From: Rahnella rivi | GTDB taxonomy: Bacteria; Pseudomonadota; Gammaproteobacteria; Enterobacterales; Enterobacteriaceae | Direction of reading: 5' to 3' | DNA: 64,000 bases | Assembly (NCBI RefSeq): GCF_019049655.1 | Contig: NZ_JAFMOX010000065.1 | Coordinates: 124,001 to 188,000, forward strand | Part shown: piece by piece, positions 17,821 through 26,236 of the stretch | How the letters are laid out: every line of letters begins with the position of its first letter | Numbering within the stretch: the stretch's first letter is position 1 | Position numbers and translations under genes: made by a program | Notes under the pieces: generated by a model | Seen by the model: only the letters and a program-made list of their open reading frames with translations | What the model was told of the DNA's origin: nothing | Databases searched by the model: none

Positions 17821-18504
17821 TTATCGGATCCGGTAACCAATGCTGCGCACCGTCTCAATAGTCAGAATGTCACCACCGTCCAGTGAACCGAGTTTCTGAC
17901 GGATATTGCTGATGTGCACGTCGATGCTGCGATCATAAGCTTCACGCGGACGCCCCAGCCCTTTTTCCGACAATTCATCTTTTGACACCACACGTTCCGG
18001 GGAACGTAACAGCAGTTCGAGAAGATTGAACTCAGAGGCCGTCAGGTCGAAAGACACGCCGCGCCATTCACTGCTGCGGGTGGCAGGGTTGAGCGTCAGA
18101 TCGCCGTAGTTGACCGAAGAGGAATCAGAGTGCGATTCCTGCTGTTCTTCCACACGACGCAACACCGCACGCAGACGGGCCACCAGTTCGCGCGGATAGC
18201 ACGGTTTTGGCATGTAATCATCCGCACCCATTTCCAGGCCGATCACGCGATCAATGTTATCGCCCTTGGCGGTCAGCATGATGATCGGCAGACGGCTGTT
18301 CTTGCGCACCTGACGCAGGACATCGATACCGCTCATGTCCGGTAACATGATGTCGAGGATCATCGCGGTGTATTCGCCAGACATTGCGCCTTCCACACCC
18401 GCTTTACCGGTCAGAACCAGAGAGGCATCAAAGCCTTCGGCAATCAGGTATTCACTGAGCATGGTGCCCAGTTCAAGATCGTCATCGACTAACAAAATTT
18501 TCAT
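17821..18504 (-). CDS. OmpR/CpxR-family response regulator
   Basis: A 227-residue regulator. The receiver domain carries VDDD (acidic pocket), phospho-acceptor Asp near residue 51 in LDIMLPDMSG, and Lys in DYMPKPCYPRE. A C-terminal winged helix contains LTASEFNLLELLLRSPERVV and DVHISNIRQKLG. The ATG at 18502-18504 follows GGCGGA. It is transcribed first, 4 nt before the kinase. Target genes cannot be read from the sequence. Confidence 0.9.
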   Translation of the reverse strand: MKILLVDDDLELGTMLSEYLIAEGFDASLVLTGKAGVEGAMSGEYTAMILDIMLPDMSGIDVLRQVRKNSRLPIIMLTAKGDNIDRVIGLEMGADDYMPKPCYPRELVARLRAVLRRVEEQQESHSDSSSVNYGDLTLNPATRSSEWRGVSFDLTASEFNLLELLLRSPERVVSKDELSEKGLGRPREAYDRSIDVHISNIRQKLGSLDGGDILTIETVRSIGYRIR

Positions 18505-18604
18505 TATTTTTCCGCCTGACTAAAATTTTGGTCATTTTTACCACTAAGCCTGCAATTCGCAGCCGCTTTTACTCTAATTTTACATTCATCAGCTGAATAT
18601 AGAA

Positions 18605-19489
18605 TCAGACATCAAAAACGCCAGTAGATAAATACCGGTCGCCACGATCGCAGATGATGGCAACGACCACGCTGCCCGGCTGGCTTTTTGCCACGCGCAA
18701 CGCGCCTGCCACGGCACCGCCGGAGCTGACGCCGCAGAAAAGCCCTTCTTCACGTGCCAGAGCCCGCATAGTCTCTTCTGCCTCTGTCTGGCCCATATCC
18801 ATTACGTCATCAACCAGATCAGGTTTGAAAATGCCCGGCATATACTCAGCGGGCCAGCGGCGGATACCCGGAATGCTGCTGCCCTCAGACGGTTGCAGCC
18901 CGACAATCGTGACGGCGGCACTCTGGCTGCGCAAATAGCGGCTGACGCCGGTGATGGTGCCGGTGGTGCCCATGCTGGAAACAAAATGCGTCACACGCCC
19001 GTGAGTCTGCTGCCAGATTTCAGGGCCGGTGGTGGTGAAGTGCGCGAGGGGATTGTCGGGATTATTGAACTGATCCAGCACTTTCCCCTGCCCCTGCTTC
19101 TCCATCTCCAGGGCGAGGTCCCGTGCGCCTTCCATGCCCTGCGCCCGGCTGACCAGCAGCAACTCAGCGCCGTAAGCGCGCATAGAGGCCTGGCGCTCAA
19201 GACTCATGTTTTCCGGCATCAGCAATTTCAGTTTGTAGCCTTTAAGTGCGGAAATCATCGCCAGTGCAATACCGGTGTTGCCGCTGGTGGCTTCAATCAG
19301 CGTATCGCCGGGGCGGATTTCACCACGCTTTTCTGCCTGCTCAATCATAAACAGTGCTGCGCGGTCTTTGACTGAGCCGGCAGGATTATTGCCTTCCAGT
19401 TTGACCCAAATCTCGCTATCCAGCCCGGCAGTCAGCCGCTGTAATCTGACCAGAGGGGTATTACCGATATAGTGTTCGAGCGTGCTCAC
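18605..19489 (-). CDS. cysM: Cysteine synthase B (CysM)
   Basis: A PLP enzyme that can use thiosulfate as well as sulfide with O-acetylserine. The 294-residue protein has the Schiff-base Lys in NPAGSVKDRAA, TSGNTGIALA, GTTGTITGVSRYL and a CysM-like insertion (RRWPAEYMPGIF). It starts at GTG (19487-19489) after AAGG. In E. coli cysM follows cysA directly. Here the 12-kb pilus island separates them, so CysM must be expressed from its own promoter in 19490-19629 or by read-through from the pilus operon. Confidence 0.95.
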   Translation of the reverse strand: MSTLEHYIGNTPLVRLQRLTAGLDSEIWVKLEGNNPAGSVKDRAALFMIEQAEKRGEIRPGDTLIEATSGNTGIALAMISALKGYKLKLLMPENMSLERQASMRAYGAELLLVSRAQGMEGARDLALEMEKQGQGKVLDQFNNPDNPLAHFTTTGPEIWQQTHGRVTHFVSSMGTTGTITGVSRYLRSQSAAVTIVGLQPSEGSSIPGIRRWPAEYMPGIFKPDLVDDVMDMGQTEAEETMRALAREEGLFCGVSSGGAVAGALRVAKSQPGSVVVAIICDRGDRYLSTGVFDV

Positions 19490-19514
19490 TGTGCTTGCCT
19501 TATCTTGCGGATAT

Positions 19515-19547
19515 GAAAAAAGAGCGGTTATAAACCACTCTTTAAAA
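19515..19547 (-). terminator. Terminator of the pilus operon
   Basis: On the minus strand AAAGAGTGGTT-TAT-AACCGCTCTTT, with one mismatched pair, ends in a T-run. It lies about 85 bp past the last pilus-cluster gene and just ahead of cysM. Confidence 0.7.
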
Positions 19548-19629
19548 TCTGTAATAGAAGGAAATTAACAGCAGGGAGAATGATTGGCAAACAGTTGTAC
19601 GGCCAGATCAGCGATTTTGAAATGGCGTG

Positions 19630-20385
19630 TTAACTGGCGTTGAGAATTTTTTCCAGCGCATAACGCTTGCCGCGGCTGACTATTCTGAAGTTATTAAAAA
19701 CTTTGTCACCGGGTTGAGCGAAGATCAGTTTATTGCCTTTTTTAACGCCAATTTTCATTCTGCCTGCTTTTCCTGAAACCAGCACAATTCTCGGCAGTGG
19801 CGGAGGCTGAATTTTGGCGGGAGCGGCTGGCTGGGTTTCATTCGCCGGGGCGACTGTAAAGCCTGATGAACCCGATTTTCCTGAGAATAACAGCGTTGCC
19901 GGGTTGATAAGCTTTCCGTTATAGCTTAATTCGAAATGCAGATGCGGGCCGGTCGTCCGCCCCGATGCGCCGGAAAGCGCAATAATATCGCCCTTCGACA
20001 CTTTTTGCCGGGCATGCACCTTAATGCTGCTCAGATGCAAATACTTACTGACCCAGCCGTTTTTATGGGTAATCACCAGATATCGCCCGGAAATCGGATC
20101 GCCAGCCACCTGTGTCACGGTTCCATCCTGAACGGACGCCACTTTGCTGAACATCGGAGCCTGAAAATCCGTGCCGTGATGCTCAGCATAGCGCGCCGTG
20201 ACCGGGTGGAAACGCCGCCCGAACCCGGAAGTCACCTGCATAGGGATCAGTAAAGGAGGGGCGAGTGAAATTTGTCTGCTGACATGCTGGGCTGAAGCCG
20301 GTTTAAGCTTATGCCCTTTCGGGCCCGCCACCGCCCACTGCGAACAAATCAACACGCCCCAAAGGCACCCTTTCCACAATGTCAT
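19630..20385 (-). CDS. M23-family (LytM) peptidoglycan endopeptidase of the pilus cluster
   Basis: An exported 251-residue protein with signal peptide (LWGVLICSQWAVA) and a zinc peptidase domain at about residues 50-165. The metal ligands are visible in HHGTDFQAP and HLHFELSYNGK. A C-terminal tail of about 85 residues contains basic and proline-rich stretches. The ATG overlaps the stop of the prepilin peptidase gene (TGATG), so it is the last gene of the pilus operon. It probably opens the cell wall for pilus passage, taking the place of the lytic transglycosylase (CofT-type) of related operons. That role is inferred from location. Confidence 0.88.
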   Translation of the reverse strand: MTLWKGCLWGVLICSQWAVAGPKGHKLKPASAQHVSRQISLAPPLLIPMQVTSGFGRRFHPVTARYAEHHGTDFQAPMFSKVASVQDGTVTQVAGDPISGRYLVITHKNGWVSKYLHLSSIKVHARQKVSKGDIIALSGASGRTTGPHLHFELSYNGKLINPATLLFSGKSGSSGFTVAPANETQPAAPAKIQPPPLPRIVLVSGKAGRMKIGVKKGNKLIFAQPGDKVFNNFRIVSRGKRYALEKILNAS

Positions 20386-21224
20386 CAGGGGACAATGCAG
20401 ATATGGAAAAGGATCAAACCCGCCAGAGCAATCGCCGGGCCGAAGGGAATATACTTATTCTCCTGGGTAAACGGGCTGTCAGAAACATGCAGGATTTTCT
20501 CGTAATATCCCCATGCCGCCAGATAGAAAAATCCGCCGACGACAGAAGAAATTAAAATTAATTCCGGCAATAAATCTAATCCTAACCAGGCGGATACCGC
20601 CGCATAGAGTTTTACATCGCCGTTACCCAGCCCATCATGACCGCGGAATTTTTTATATAACGTCATCACACCGTACATCACCGCCCAGGCGGTAATAACG
20701 CCCAGCACAGACTGCTGCGGTTTCACCGGGATGATATCAAGCACGGAAGCCAGCACTCCGCCCCATAACAACATAAAGACCAGTGAGTCGGGCAGAAGCA
20801 TACTTTTGAGATCTATCATCGCCAGCGTATATAAAATACAAAAGAAACCCATACAGAAGACGAACTCACTCACGCTGATACGCGGAACCAGGTGCAATGC
20901 CATTAATGTAAACCAGATACCCACAATCGCTTCCGATATCGGATACTGGACGGAAATACCGGTTCCGCAGAACCGGCATTTCCCTTTAAGCCATAGCCAG
21001 CTGAATACAGGAATATTATCGCGTTTCAATATTGGCTTATCACATTCCGGGCAATGGGAAGGGGGCCACCAGAGGTTAAATACGCCGGTGGTGGTCTCTT
21101 CCTCATAGTGTGCAAGAACCATCAGCGGCAGCCGATAAATCACCACATTGAGGAAACTCCCAATCACTAACCCCACGATCAAGGCAAATATCGGGTAACT
21201 TGAAAACAAAATAAATTCAGCCAT
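20385..21224 (-). CDS. Type IV prepilin peptidase / N-methyltransferase (CofP/PilD-like)
   Basis: An inner-membrane aspartic peptidase that cleaves prepilins after Gly and methylates the new N-terminus. The 279-residue protein shows the N-terminal tetracysteine motif (CPECDKP to CRFCG), membrane segments, and the two catalytic Asp motifs, MIDLKSMLLPDSL and GNGDVKLYAA (GxGD). It sits downstream of the secreted-protein gene, the position of cofP in the CFA/III operon. Confidence 0.95.
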   Translation of the reverse strand: MAEFILFSSYPIFALIVGLVIGSFLNVVIYRLPLMVLAHYEEETTTGVFNLWWPPSHCPECDKPILKRDNIPVFSWLWLKGKCRFCGTGISVQYPISEAIVGIWFTLMALHLVPRISVSEFVFCMGFFCILYTLAMIDLKSMLLPDSLVFMLLWGGVLASVLDIIPVKPQQSVLGVITAWAVMYGVMTLYKKFRGHDGLGNGDVKLYAAVSAWLGLDLLPELILISSVVGGFFYLAAWGYYEKILHVSDSPFTQENKYIPFGPAIALAGLILFHICIVP

Positions 21225-21253
21225 ACTATTTCCAGTGCTATAAGTTCTTATGA

Positions 21254-22351
21254 TTAATTACAAGTAGTATTTTTCCCGGTAAAGTGGTGTTTTAAATATT
21301 TTATTTCAACATCAGTATTTTCAAAAACTTTATCTAATTTACCTAAATCGCTCCAATATACAGGATTAGTTTTATCCCATTTAGAAAAATCTGAGCCGCG
21401 GGAGGTTATAACGATCTCATCAACAGTGCGTAAATCTATAGTTGAAAAATCTGGGAAAGTTTTTAGGGGATGCCACGGGGTGCCCCCACCGGACTGTCCT
21501 TTACCCGGGTAACGATCAAAGATACCACCCGAAGTAGGCGTCAACGCAATGACCTCTCCAAGATAACCTTTCCCAACCCCAGGCTCAGGTGCCCAGAAGT
21601 CGAACGAGAAACTTAGTTGTGATGATCCAGGAACAGTGTCTTGTTGCTCGTCTAAATAATACGAGCTAGGGGTATTTAACACCGCAGCACCATAGGAGGG
21701 GTTTCCAGTAATATAGAGTCGTTTATAGCTTCTTAGAGGCATTCTCACCGTGACTTTACTTGAATTCCCGGTGATATCAGCCTTGCCATTAGGTAGATAA
21801 GCTGTCATTACTTTAGCTTCAGTCCCATAAATTCGCTTAAACATCTCACCAAATGATCCGAAGGCGTCCATCTTTGAATTTTCGCCAACTCTGACTGGCA
21901 TAAATGCATTGTTATTTTGAGTTCTAAACCCGCCAATTGCACCCCAATCAACATAGTTTTTATTGCCATTTGCTGCCGCATACTCTGCATCAGGATATTT
22001 TTTATCCTCCCATGGGTAAACGTTCCGATCATTTTCTACACGGATATAATTTCCTCTATAAGGACGGCTATCATCTACCATATAAAAAATATTATAAGCC
22101 ATTGCAAACCCATGACCGGGTTTATACTCTTCAGTCTCATTTATAAAGGTGATCGCAAAAGATTCATAAGGACTTGCGCATTCACTAATAGCCCCTCCTG
22201 CTGGCGTGATGTAGGTAAAACTTCCGCCTTTTTCAGTGGTTGCAGGATCTGTCTTTGCTGAGTACGCCATACCTGAAGTACTTATACCTATTAGCGCAGA
22301 GATAACAACTGCCAGCGTTTTTTTCTTACTAAGACGTCTGTTGATTTTCAT
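21254..22351 (-). CDS. Secreted pilus-associated protein, CofJ/TcpF-like
   Basis: A 365-residue exported protein with a positively charged leader (MKINRRLSKKK), hydrophobic core and probable cleavage after AYSA. The mature N-terminus carries ATTEKGGSFTYITPAGGAIS followed by a Cys. This resembles, from memory, the flexible N-terminal tail of CofJ (pattern GGAFTV-P-SG), which docks onto the minor pilin CofB for export. Only two Cys are present, one near the N-terminus and one at the extreme C-terminus. There is no membrane segment beyond the signal. Its place between the polytopic membrane protein and the prepilin peptidase is exactly that of cofJ. I infer a soluble colonisation factor exported by the pilus. 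Receptor and structure are unknown. Confidence 0.65.
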   Translation of the reverse strand: MKINRRLSKKKTLAVVISALIGISTSGMAYSAKTDPATTEKGGSFTYITPAGGAISECASPYESFAITFINETEEYKPGHGFAMAYNIFYMVDDSRPYRGNYIRVENDRNVYPWEDKKYPDAEYAAANGNKNYVDWGAIGGFRTQNNNAFMPVRVGENSKMDAFGSFGEMFKRIYGTEAKVMTAYLPNGKADITGNSSKVTVRMPLRSYKRLYITGNPSYGAAVLNTPSSYYLDEQQDTVPGSSQLSFSFDFWAPEPGVGKGYLGEVIALTPTSGGIFDRYPGKGQSGGGTPWHPLKTFPDFSTIDLRTVDEIVITSRGSDFSKWDKTNPVYWSDLGKLDKVFENTDVEIKYLKHHFTGKNTTCN

Positions 22352-22373
22352 AATAAATATCCTTATAAAATTA

Positions 22374-23402
22374 TTAATATTGCGACATTTTAGAAATTGC
22401 GTCTGTCAGCGCATACAACGACAGAAACACCCAAATCACACAACCACCCAGAATTAATGTTGAAAGCGCTTTTAACAGCCCCGAAACCTTGACAATATAC
22501 TCCTGAATTTTCACCCTCGACTTGTCAGATACCGCAGTCAATACATCATTAAAAGAAGGTAAGCTCGAATACAGTGTAATATTGAGTAGTTCTTCTGCAC
22601 CGAACAGGCCGGTGTTTAATGAGTCACCGTAGTTTTCCCCCGAGGTCATTTTCAATAGCATGGTATCCACATGGGACTTTAACCAGCGGTTAGCGTTAAG
22701 TGCCAGTATGTTGAGGCTGTCATTAATCGGAATGTTATTTTTCAACATTCTGGCAAGGTTGTTCAGAAAAACAGATGCCGATATTTGCTTAAATGTTGAA
22801 AAGGGCATGATTTTATCGAGGTATCTGTTTCTCAAGTCACCGGTGAAATTAGCCATCATAAAGCGCATCAAAAAAAACACACCGACAAAACCCAAAATAA
22901 TAAAAAGCCATAACCCGTGAAATAACGCCGTACCAAAATTAAATAACCGCTGCGTTATCACCGGCCAGTGCTCAATAGGCACGACATCGGCAAAAGCAGG
23001 AAACACCTTGAGCGCATAACCGGTAATTACGCCCAGCGCCAATACCATCATAATTATAGGAAAGGTCACGGCTGATATCAGTTTTTTCATTAACAAATCA
23101 TTGTACTCAATAATATTCACCAACGTCATAAATCCGTCAGCTAACCCGCCACTGCGCTCGGAGGCATGAATAATACTCAGTTCATCGCGCGGTACAAGAT
23201 CCTGAAACACCGAAGCAATCGAAATACCGCCCTTCATTTTCGAAATTAAAAACTGGAGTTTGATACCAAATGATTTCCCGAGTAATAACTGGCTTTCCAC
23301 CTGAAGTTTTAACAGTGACTCATAAAGGGGCAAGTCCGCGTTAATCATATCAGAGCAGAACTGGTATAAATAAAGACGATGCTTTTTACTAAATTTTCTC
23401 AA
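22374..23402 (-). CDS. Type II/IV secretion inner-membrane platform protein (PilR/CofI, GspF family)
   Basis: The 342-residue polytopic core protein of the pilus assembly platform. The GspF-fold domain is duplicated around hydrophobic segments (about 130-155, 175-195 and near the C-terminus, LSTLILGGCVIWVFLSLYAL). It shows ASERSGGLADGFMTL, typical of the family. The frame starts at TTG (23400-23402), overlapping the ATPase gene by 14 nt. An exceptionally strong ribosome-binding site offsets the weak start codon. Confidence 0.88.
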   Translation of the reverse strand: MRKFSKKHRLYLYQFCSDMINADLPLYESLLKLQVESQLLLGKSFGIKLQFLISKMKGGISIASVFQDLVPRDELSIIHASERSGGLADGFMTLVNIIEYNDLLMKKLISAVTFPIIMMVLALGVITGYALKVFPAFADVVPIEHWPVITQRLFNFGTALFHGLWLFIILGFVGVFFLMRFMMANFTGDLRNRYLDKIMPFSTFKQISASVFLNNLARMLKNNIPINDSLNILALNANRWLKSHVDTMLLKMTSGENYGDSLNTGLFGAEELLNITLYSSLPSFNDVLTAVSDKSRVKIQEYIVKVSGLLKALSTLILGGCVIWVFLSLYALTDAISKMSQY

Positions 23403-24915
23403 GGATCACCTCCAGGCTTTCACTTTCAAGCTCACCGAACTCCATTTCAAACCAGGAAGCGCAGACTTTACCTGCAAGCACTTTCGCCATGACTTTTTCT
23501 TTAATTTCGAAACCTTCTGAAAGCGAAGCTTTTCTTTTACGCTTTTCACGCCAGATTGTATAAACTCTTAACCACTCCTGCTTCGCAATGGCTTCAAGTT
23601 CTTCATAGCCAGGGCGCATATATTCAAGAACCAGCTGACGCCCGGAAATACCGGTATGATTACATCGTACACACCCATCATTACTGCGCGAAAAAACATT
23701 AAAATGGCGATCAAGAAGAATCATCTCGCGGCTGACTTTACAGTGCTCACAGATTACCGGAACCAGTTTCTGACACTGCAAGCCTGCAACAAAACCTGGC
23801 GTCGAAAGCTTATCGCTGGTAATCCCTAACGCGGATAAACGTTGCAATAAGGAAACAATATTCCCTGCATGTACGGTGGTAAAACAGTAGTGTCCGCTTT
23901 CTACAGCACCGGCAAGTGCGTTAGCGGAAATGGTGTCGCGTATTTCCCCGACCATCAATACATCAGGGTCGCGACGCAATGCGGATTTTATCGCCAGATG
24001 AAAACCGCCGCCTTCAGCATTCAGCACTGAGCTTTGCTTCGCGCCATAAATCTGATACTCAACCGGATCCTCGACGGTAAGAAAACAACCACGGTCGTCA
24101 TACCGGTTAATTTGCAGCCACTCCATTAAATTCTTCAACGTGGTTGACTTACCTGAACCGGTCGTCCCTGCGATAATATAAGCACCGTAAGGATTGCTCA
24201 GAATTTTTTTGAGGTCAGTCAACTCCTCGTTATTAACACCTAATTTATCCAGGCTGGCGATGGCGCCCTTTTGTATACCCGAAGGGATAATACGTAATAC
24301 CGCATGGTAACAACCCGCCGTTTCACCGAAAATGGGGAAATGAGCATAGCGGAAACGGTAGTTTTTATTCGCCAGTGTATACAGAATGTTTGCGCTTTGC
24401 GGTATAGCCCGGTTCCAGGTGGTATCTTTGGTACTGGCCTCCACATTATATAAAACGAAGACCAGCTCATCGCACCTGTCAGATTTCATCTGGGTGAAGA
24501 CGCTCAGCACACCATTTATTCTGAACTCTACCTGAGCAATATTATCGTTACGGGTAATATGCAGGTCGCTTGCGCCTAAATTAACAGCGTTCAGTAACAA
24601 CTTCTCCAGTGAGTTTTGAATATCACTGTTATCAATAAGTGTCAGCTTTCTACGGTTAACCGACGTTTGCTCAAGGACAATAAAGTAATCGTCCTCACTG
24701 ATGATAGCGACGCCGCACACATCACATTCATAGAACGTTTTAAGCTGATAAAGATCACTATCAAGTGTGGCGAGTTTTTCAAGTAAAGTTGAACGCGTGA
24801 GTAAATATTCCCCATCCTGACTCTCAGCAGTAATGAGATCTTCTGCATACTCAGTAAAACGCCATTCACCATTGAGAATAGCGTCATTATCCAAATAAAT
24901 AACACCTAAACTCAC
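23389..24915 (-). CDS. Type IVb pilus assembly ATPase (PilQ/CofH, GspE/PilB superfamily)
   Basis: The 508-residue cytoplasmic motor that extends the pilus. Walker A GTTGSGKSTT lies near residue 250, Asp box ECFLTVEDPVEY-like sequence (seen as FLTVEDPVEYQ), Walker B DVLMVGEIRD, and His box VHAGN. A C-terminal CxxC pair set (CEHCK and CVRCN) marks the zinc-binding element of GspE-type ATPases. It starts at GTG overlapping the preceding stop (GTGA). It is the only pilus ATPase here: no PilT retraction motor is present, as in CFA/III, Longus and TCP systems. Confidence 0.93.
   Translation of the reverse strand: MSLGVIYLDNDAILNGEWRFTEYAEDLITAESQDGEYLLTRSTLLEKLATLDSDLYQLKTFYECDVCGVAIISEDDYFIVLEQTSVNRRKLTLIDNSDIQNSLEKLLLNAVNLGASDLHITRNDNIAQVEFRINGVLSVFTQMKSDRCDELVFVLYNVEASTKDTTWNRAIPQSANILYTLANKNYRFRYAHFPIFGETAGCYHAVLRIIPSGIQKGAIASLDKLGVNNEELTDLKKILSNPYGAYIIAGTTGSGKSTTLKNLMEWLQINRYDDRGCFLTVEDPVEYQIYGAKQSSVLNAEGGGFHLAIKSALRRDPDVLMVGEIRDTISANALAGAVESGHYCFTTVHAGNIVSLLQRLSALGITSDKLSTPGFVAGLQCQKLVPVICEHCKVSREMILLDRHFNVFSRSNDGCVRCNHTGISGRQLVLEYMRPGYEELEAIAKQEWLRVYTIWREKRKRKASLSEGFEIKEKVMAKVLAGKVCASWFEMEFGELESESLEVILEKI
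23400..23413 (-). promoter_or_regulatory. Perfect 11-nt Shine-Dalgarno ahead of a TTG start
   Basis: GGAGGTGATCC (minus strand, 23413-23403) immediately precedes the TTG codon of the platform protein gene and complements the whole anti-Shine-Dalgarno end of 16S rRNA. It is embedded in the last codons of the ATPase gene and fixes the start. Confidence 0.85.
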
Positions 24916-25424
24916 TTAGTGATTTCCCTCACAGTTGGCATCCCTCGTCCGGAATTGGAAACGATAAACTGATGCCCTTCCTGGGTAAATTTCTCGTTCA
25001 GCCTGACCATTTTAACGCCATCACCAGAGGACACAGCCACCCGTGACACGCCGGCAATTTCAGAAACCAGCACGACTTTTGGCAATGCCACAGCTTCTAC
25101 AGTTTCAACAGGTTGAACATCGGGCTGAACGGACTCCGGAGCACGCACCGGCTCAACGGATATAGGTTCGTTATCCTCTTTTAACTTATTTATTTCACTG
25201 CGAATTTTTTCTAGCTCAAGCTCATTCGATAATTCCCTTTTTTGTGCATCGAAGGTAATATCATTCTGCATCATCTGAATAATATGTTCCTGTACAGGCG
25301 TTGGGATACTTTCAGCCGTATTCGCAGGTTCTGCCGGATTCACCGAAGATTCAGCAGCATAAATTTGAAATGAAACTGGGTTTAACACCAGCAGTAAAGA
25401 AAAAGTTAACTTCCAGTTTTGCAT
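24912..25424 (-). CDS. PilP/CofG-like type IVb pilus biogenesis protein
   Basis: A 170-residue exported protein with signal peptide (LTFSLLLVLNPVSFQIYA), a charged helical segment (about 65-100), a Pro/Glu/Val linker and a compact C-terminal domain (PKVVLVSEIAGVSRVAVSSG) of the PilP type. The C-terminal PKVVLVSEIAG echoes PRIVLVSGKAG in the M23 protein of the same cluster. It overlaps the preceding gene by 19 nt and has AGGAG upstream of its ATG. Confidence 0.75.
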   Translation of the reverse strand: MQNWKLTFSLLLVLNPVSFQIYAAESSVNPAEPANTAESIPTPVQEHIIQMMQNDITFDAQKRELSNELELEKIRSEINKLKEDNEPISVEPVRAPESVQPDVQPVETVEAVALPKVVLVSEIAGVSRVAVSSGDGVKMVRLNEKFTQEGHQFIVSNSGRGMPTVREITK

Positions 25425-26230
25425 ACAAAGTCTCCTGAAATGCTGACAGTGCCCAATTTAATTTCGATATTTTTAACAAGAAAATCGTCACGGAATGCCT
25501 GACCGTCAAAAATGCTGATCAAATGAGAGATACTATTATCTTTAGTTTCCATCTTCCATGAACCAAAAAGTAAACCGTAATATTTCCCCCTGACACCAAG
25601 TTCTTTTTCAATTTCAATGACGCTTGATGCTGGAGGTGCTACAATTTCAAAAACCCCTGAAATTATTCCGGAAGAATTTAAAGAATAGATATAATTAAGC
25701 ATTCTCCCACATTCAGCCACGTTGACATCTTCGTTAGCTTTATATTTATCGAGCAAAACATTACTGTTTAACTTGGAAGGTATATCTGAAAAACTAACTT
25801 CTTTTTCTGAAAAACTACCTGAAAAATCGCTTCCCCAAAACTCTTTATTTTGAAGACTAAAAACATGACCTTGATGAATGGCATAGTTGAATGTACAACC
25901 AGAAGTTGTACAATTCACAGAATTTTCGTCGTACCCAGATAGGCTGAGTTTCGTCCTGCTTTTATATATTTCAAAAAGCAAAAGATCAAGGCGATCAATA
26001 CTCCCTCCAGATAAATTACTATCATAGAAACTCGCAACTTGTAATATATTATCCTGAATAGCCTGTTCTTTTCTTTTGAGTTCTTCCTCATGCTGTTTAT
26101 GAGGCGTATAAATCAGGTAATACCACCCGGCAGCGCCCCCTGATAAAACAAGAATGATGAGCGCGATGACAATCCCCATGGTTTTACTGGGTTTTCTGCT
26201 GTTCTTCCAAAAATACAGTCCGCTTTTCAT
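25406..26230 (-). CDS. Bitopic pilus assembly protein (CofF-like; C-terminal half of PilO2 type)
   Basis: A 274-residue protein with a short cytoplasmic tail, one membrane segment (about 19-40, GIVIALIILVLSGGAAGWYY), a coiled segment (EEELKRKEQA) and a periplasmic domain containing four Cys that could form disulfides. The size and position between the 184-residue bitopic protein and the PilP-like protein match cofF. Together with its upstream neighbour it looks like a PilO2 protein encoded as two genes. The function, platform assembly with the ATPase and PilR-like protein, is inferred. Confidence 0.6.
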   Translation of the reverse strand: MKSGLYFWKNSRKPSKTMGIVIALIILVLSGGAAGWYYLIYTPHKQHEEELKRKEQAIQDNILQVASFYDSNLSGGSIDRLDLLLFEIYKSRTKLSLSGYDENSVNCTTSGCTFNYAIHQGHVFSLQNKEFWGSDFSGSFSEKEVSFSDIPSKLNSNVLLDKYKANEDVNVAECGRMLNYIYSLNSSGIISGVFEIVAPPASSVIEIEKELGVRGKYYGLLFGSWKMETKDNSISHLISIFDGQAFRDDFLVKNIEIKLGTVSISGDFVCKTGS

Positions 26231-26236
26231 AAAACC

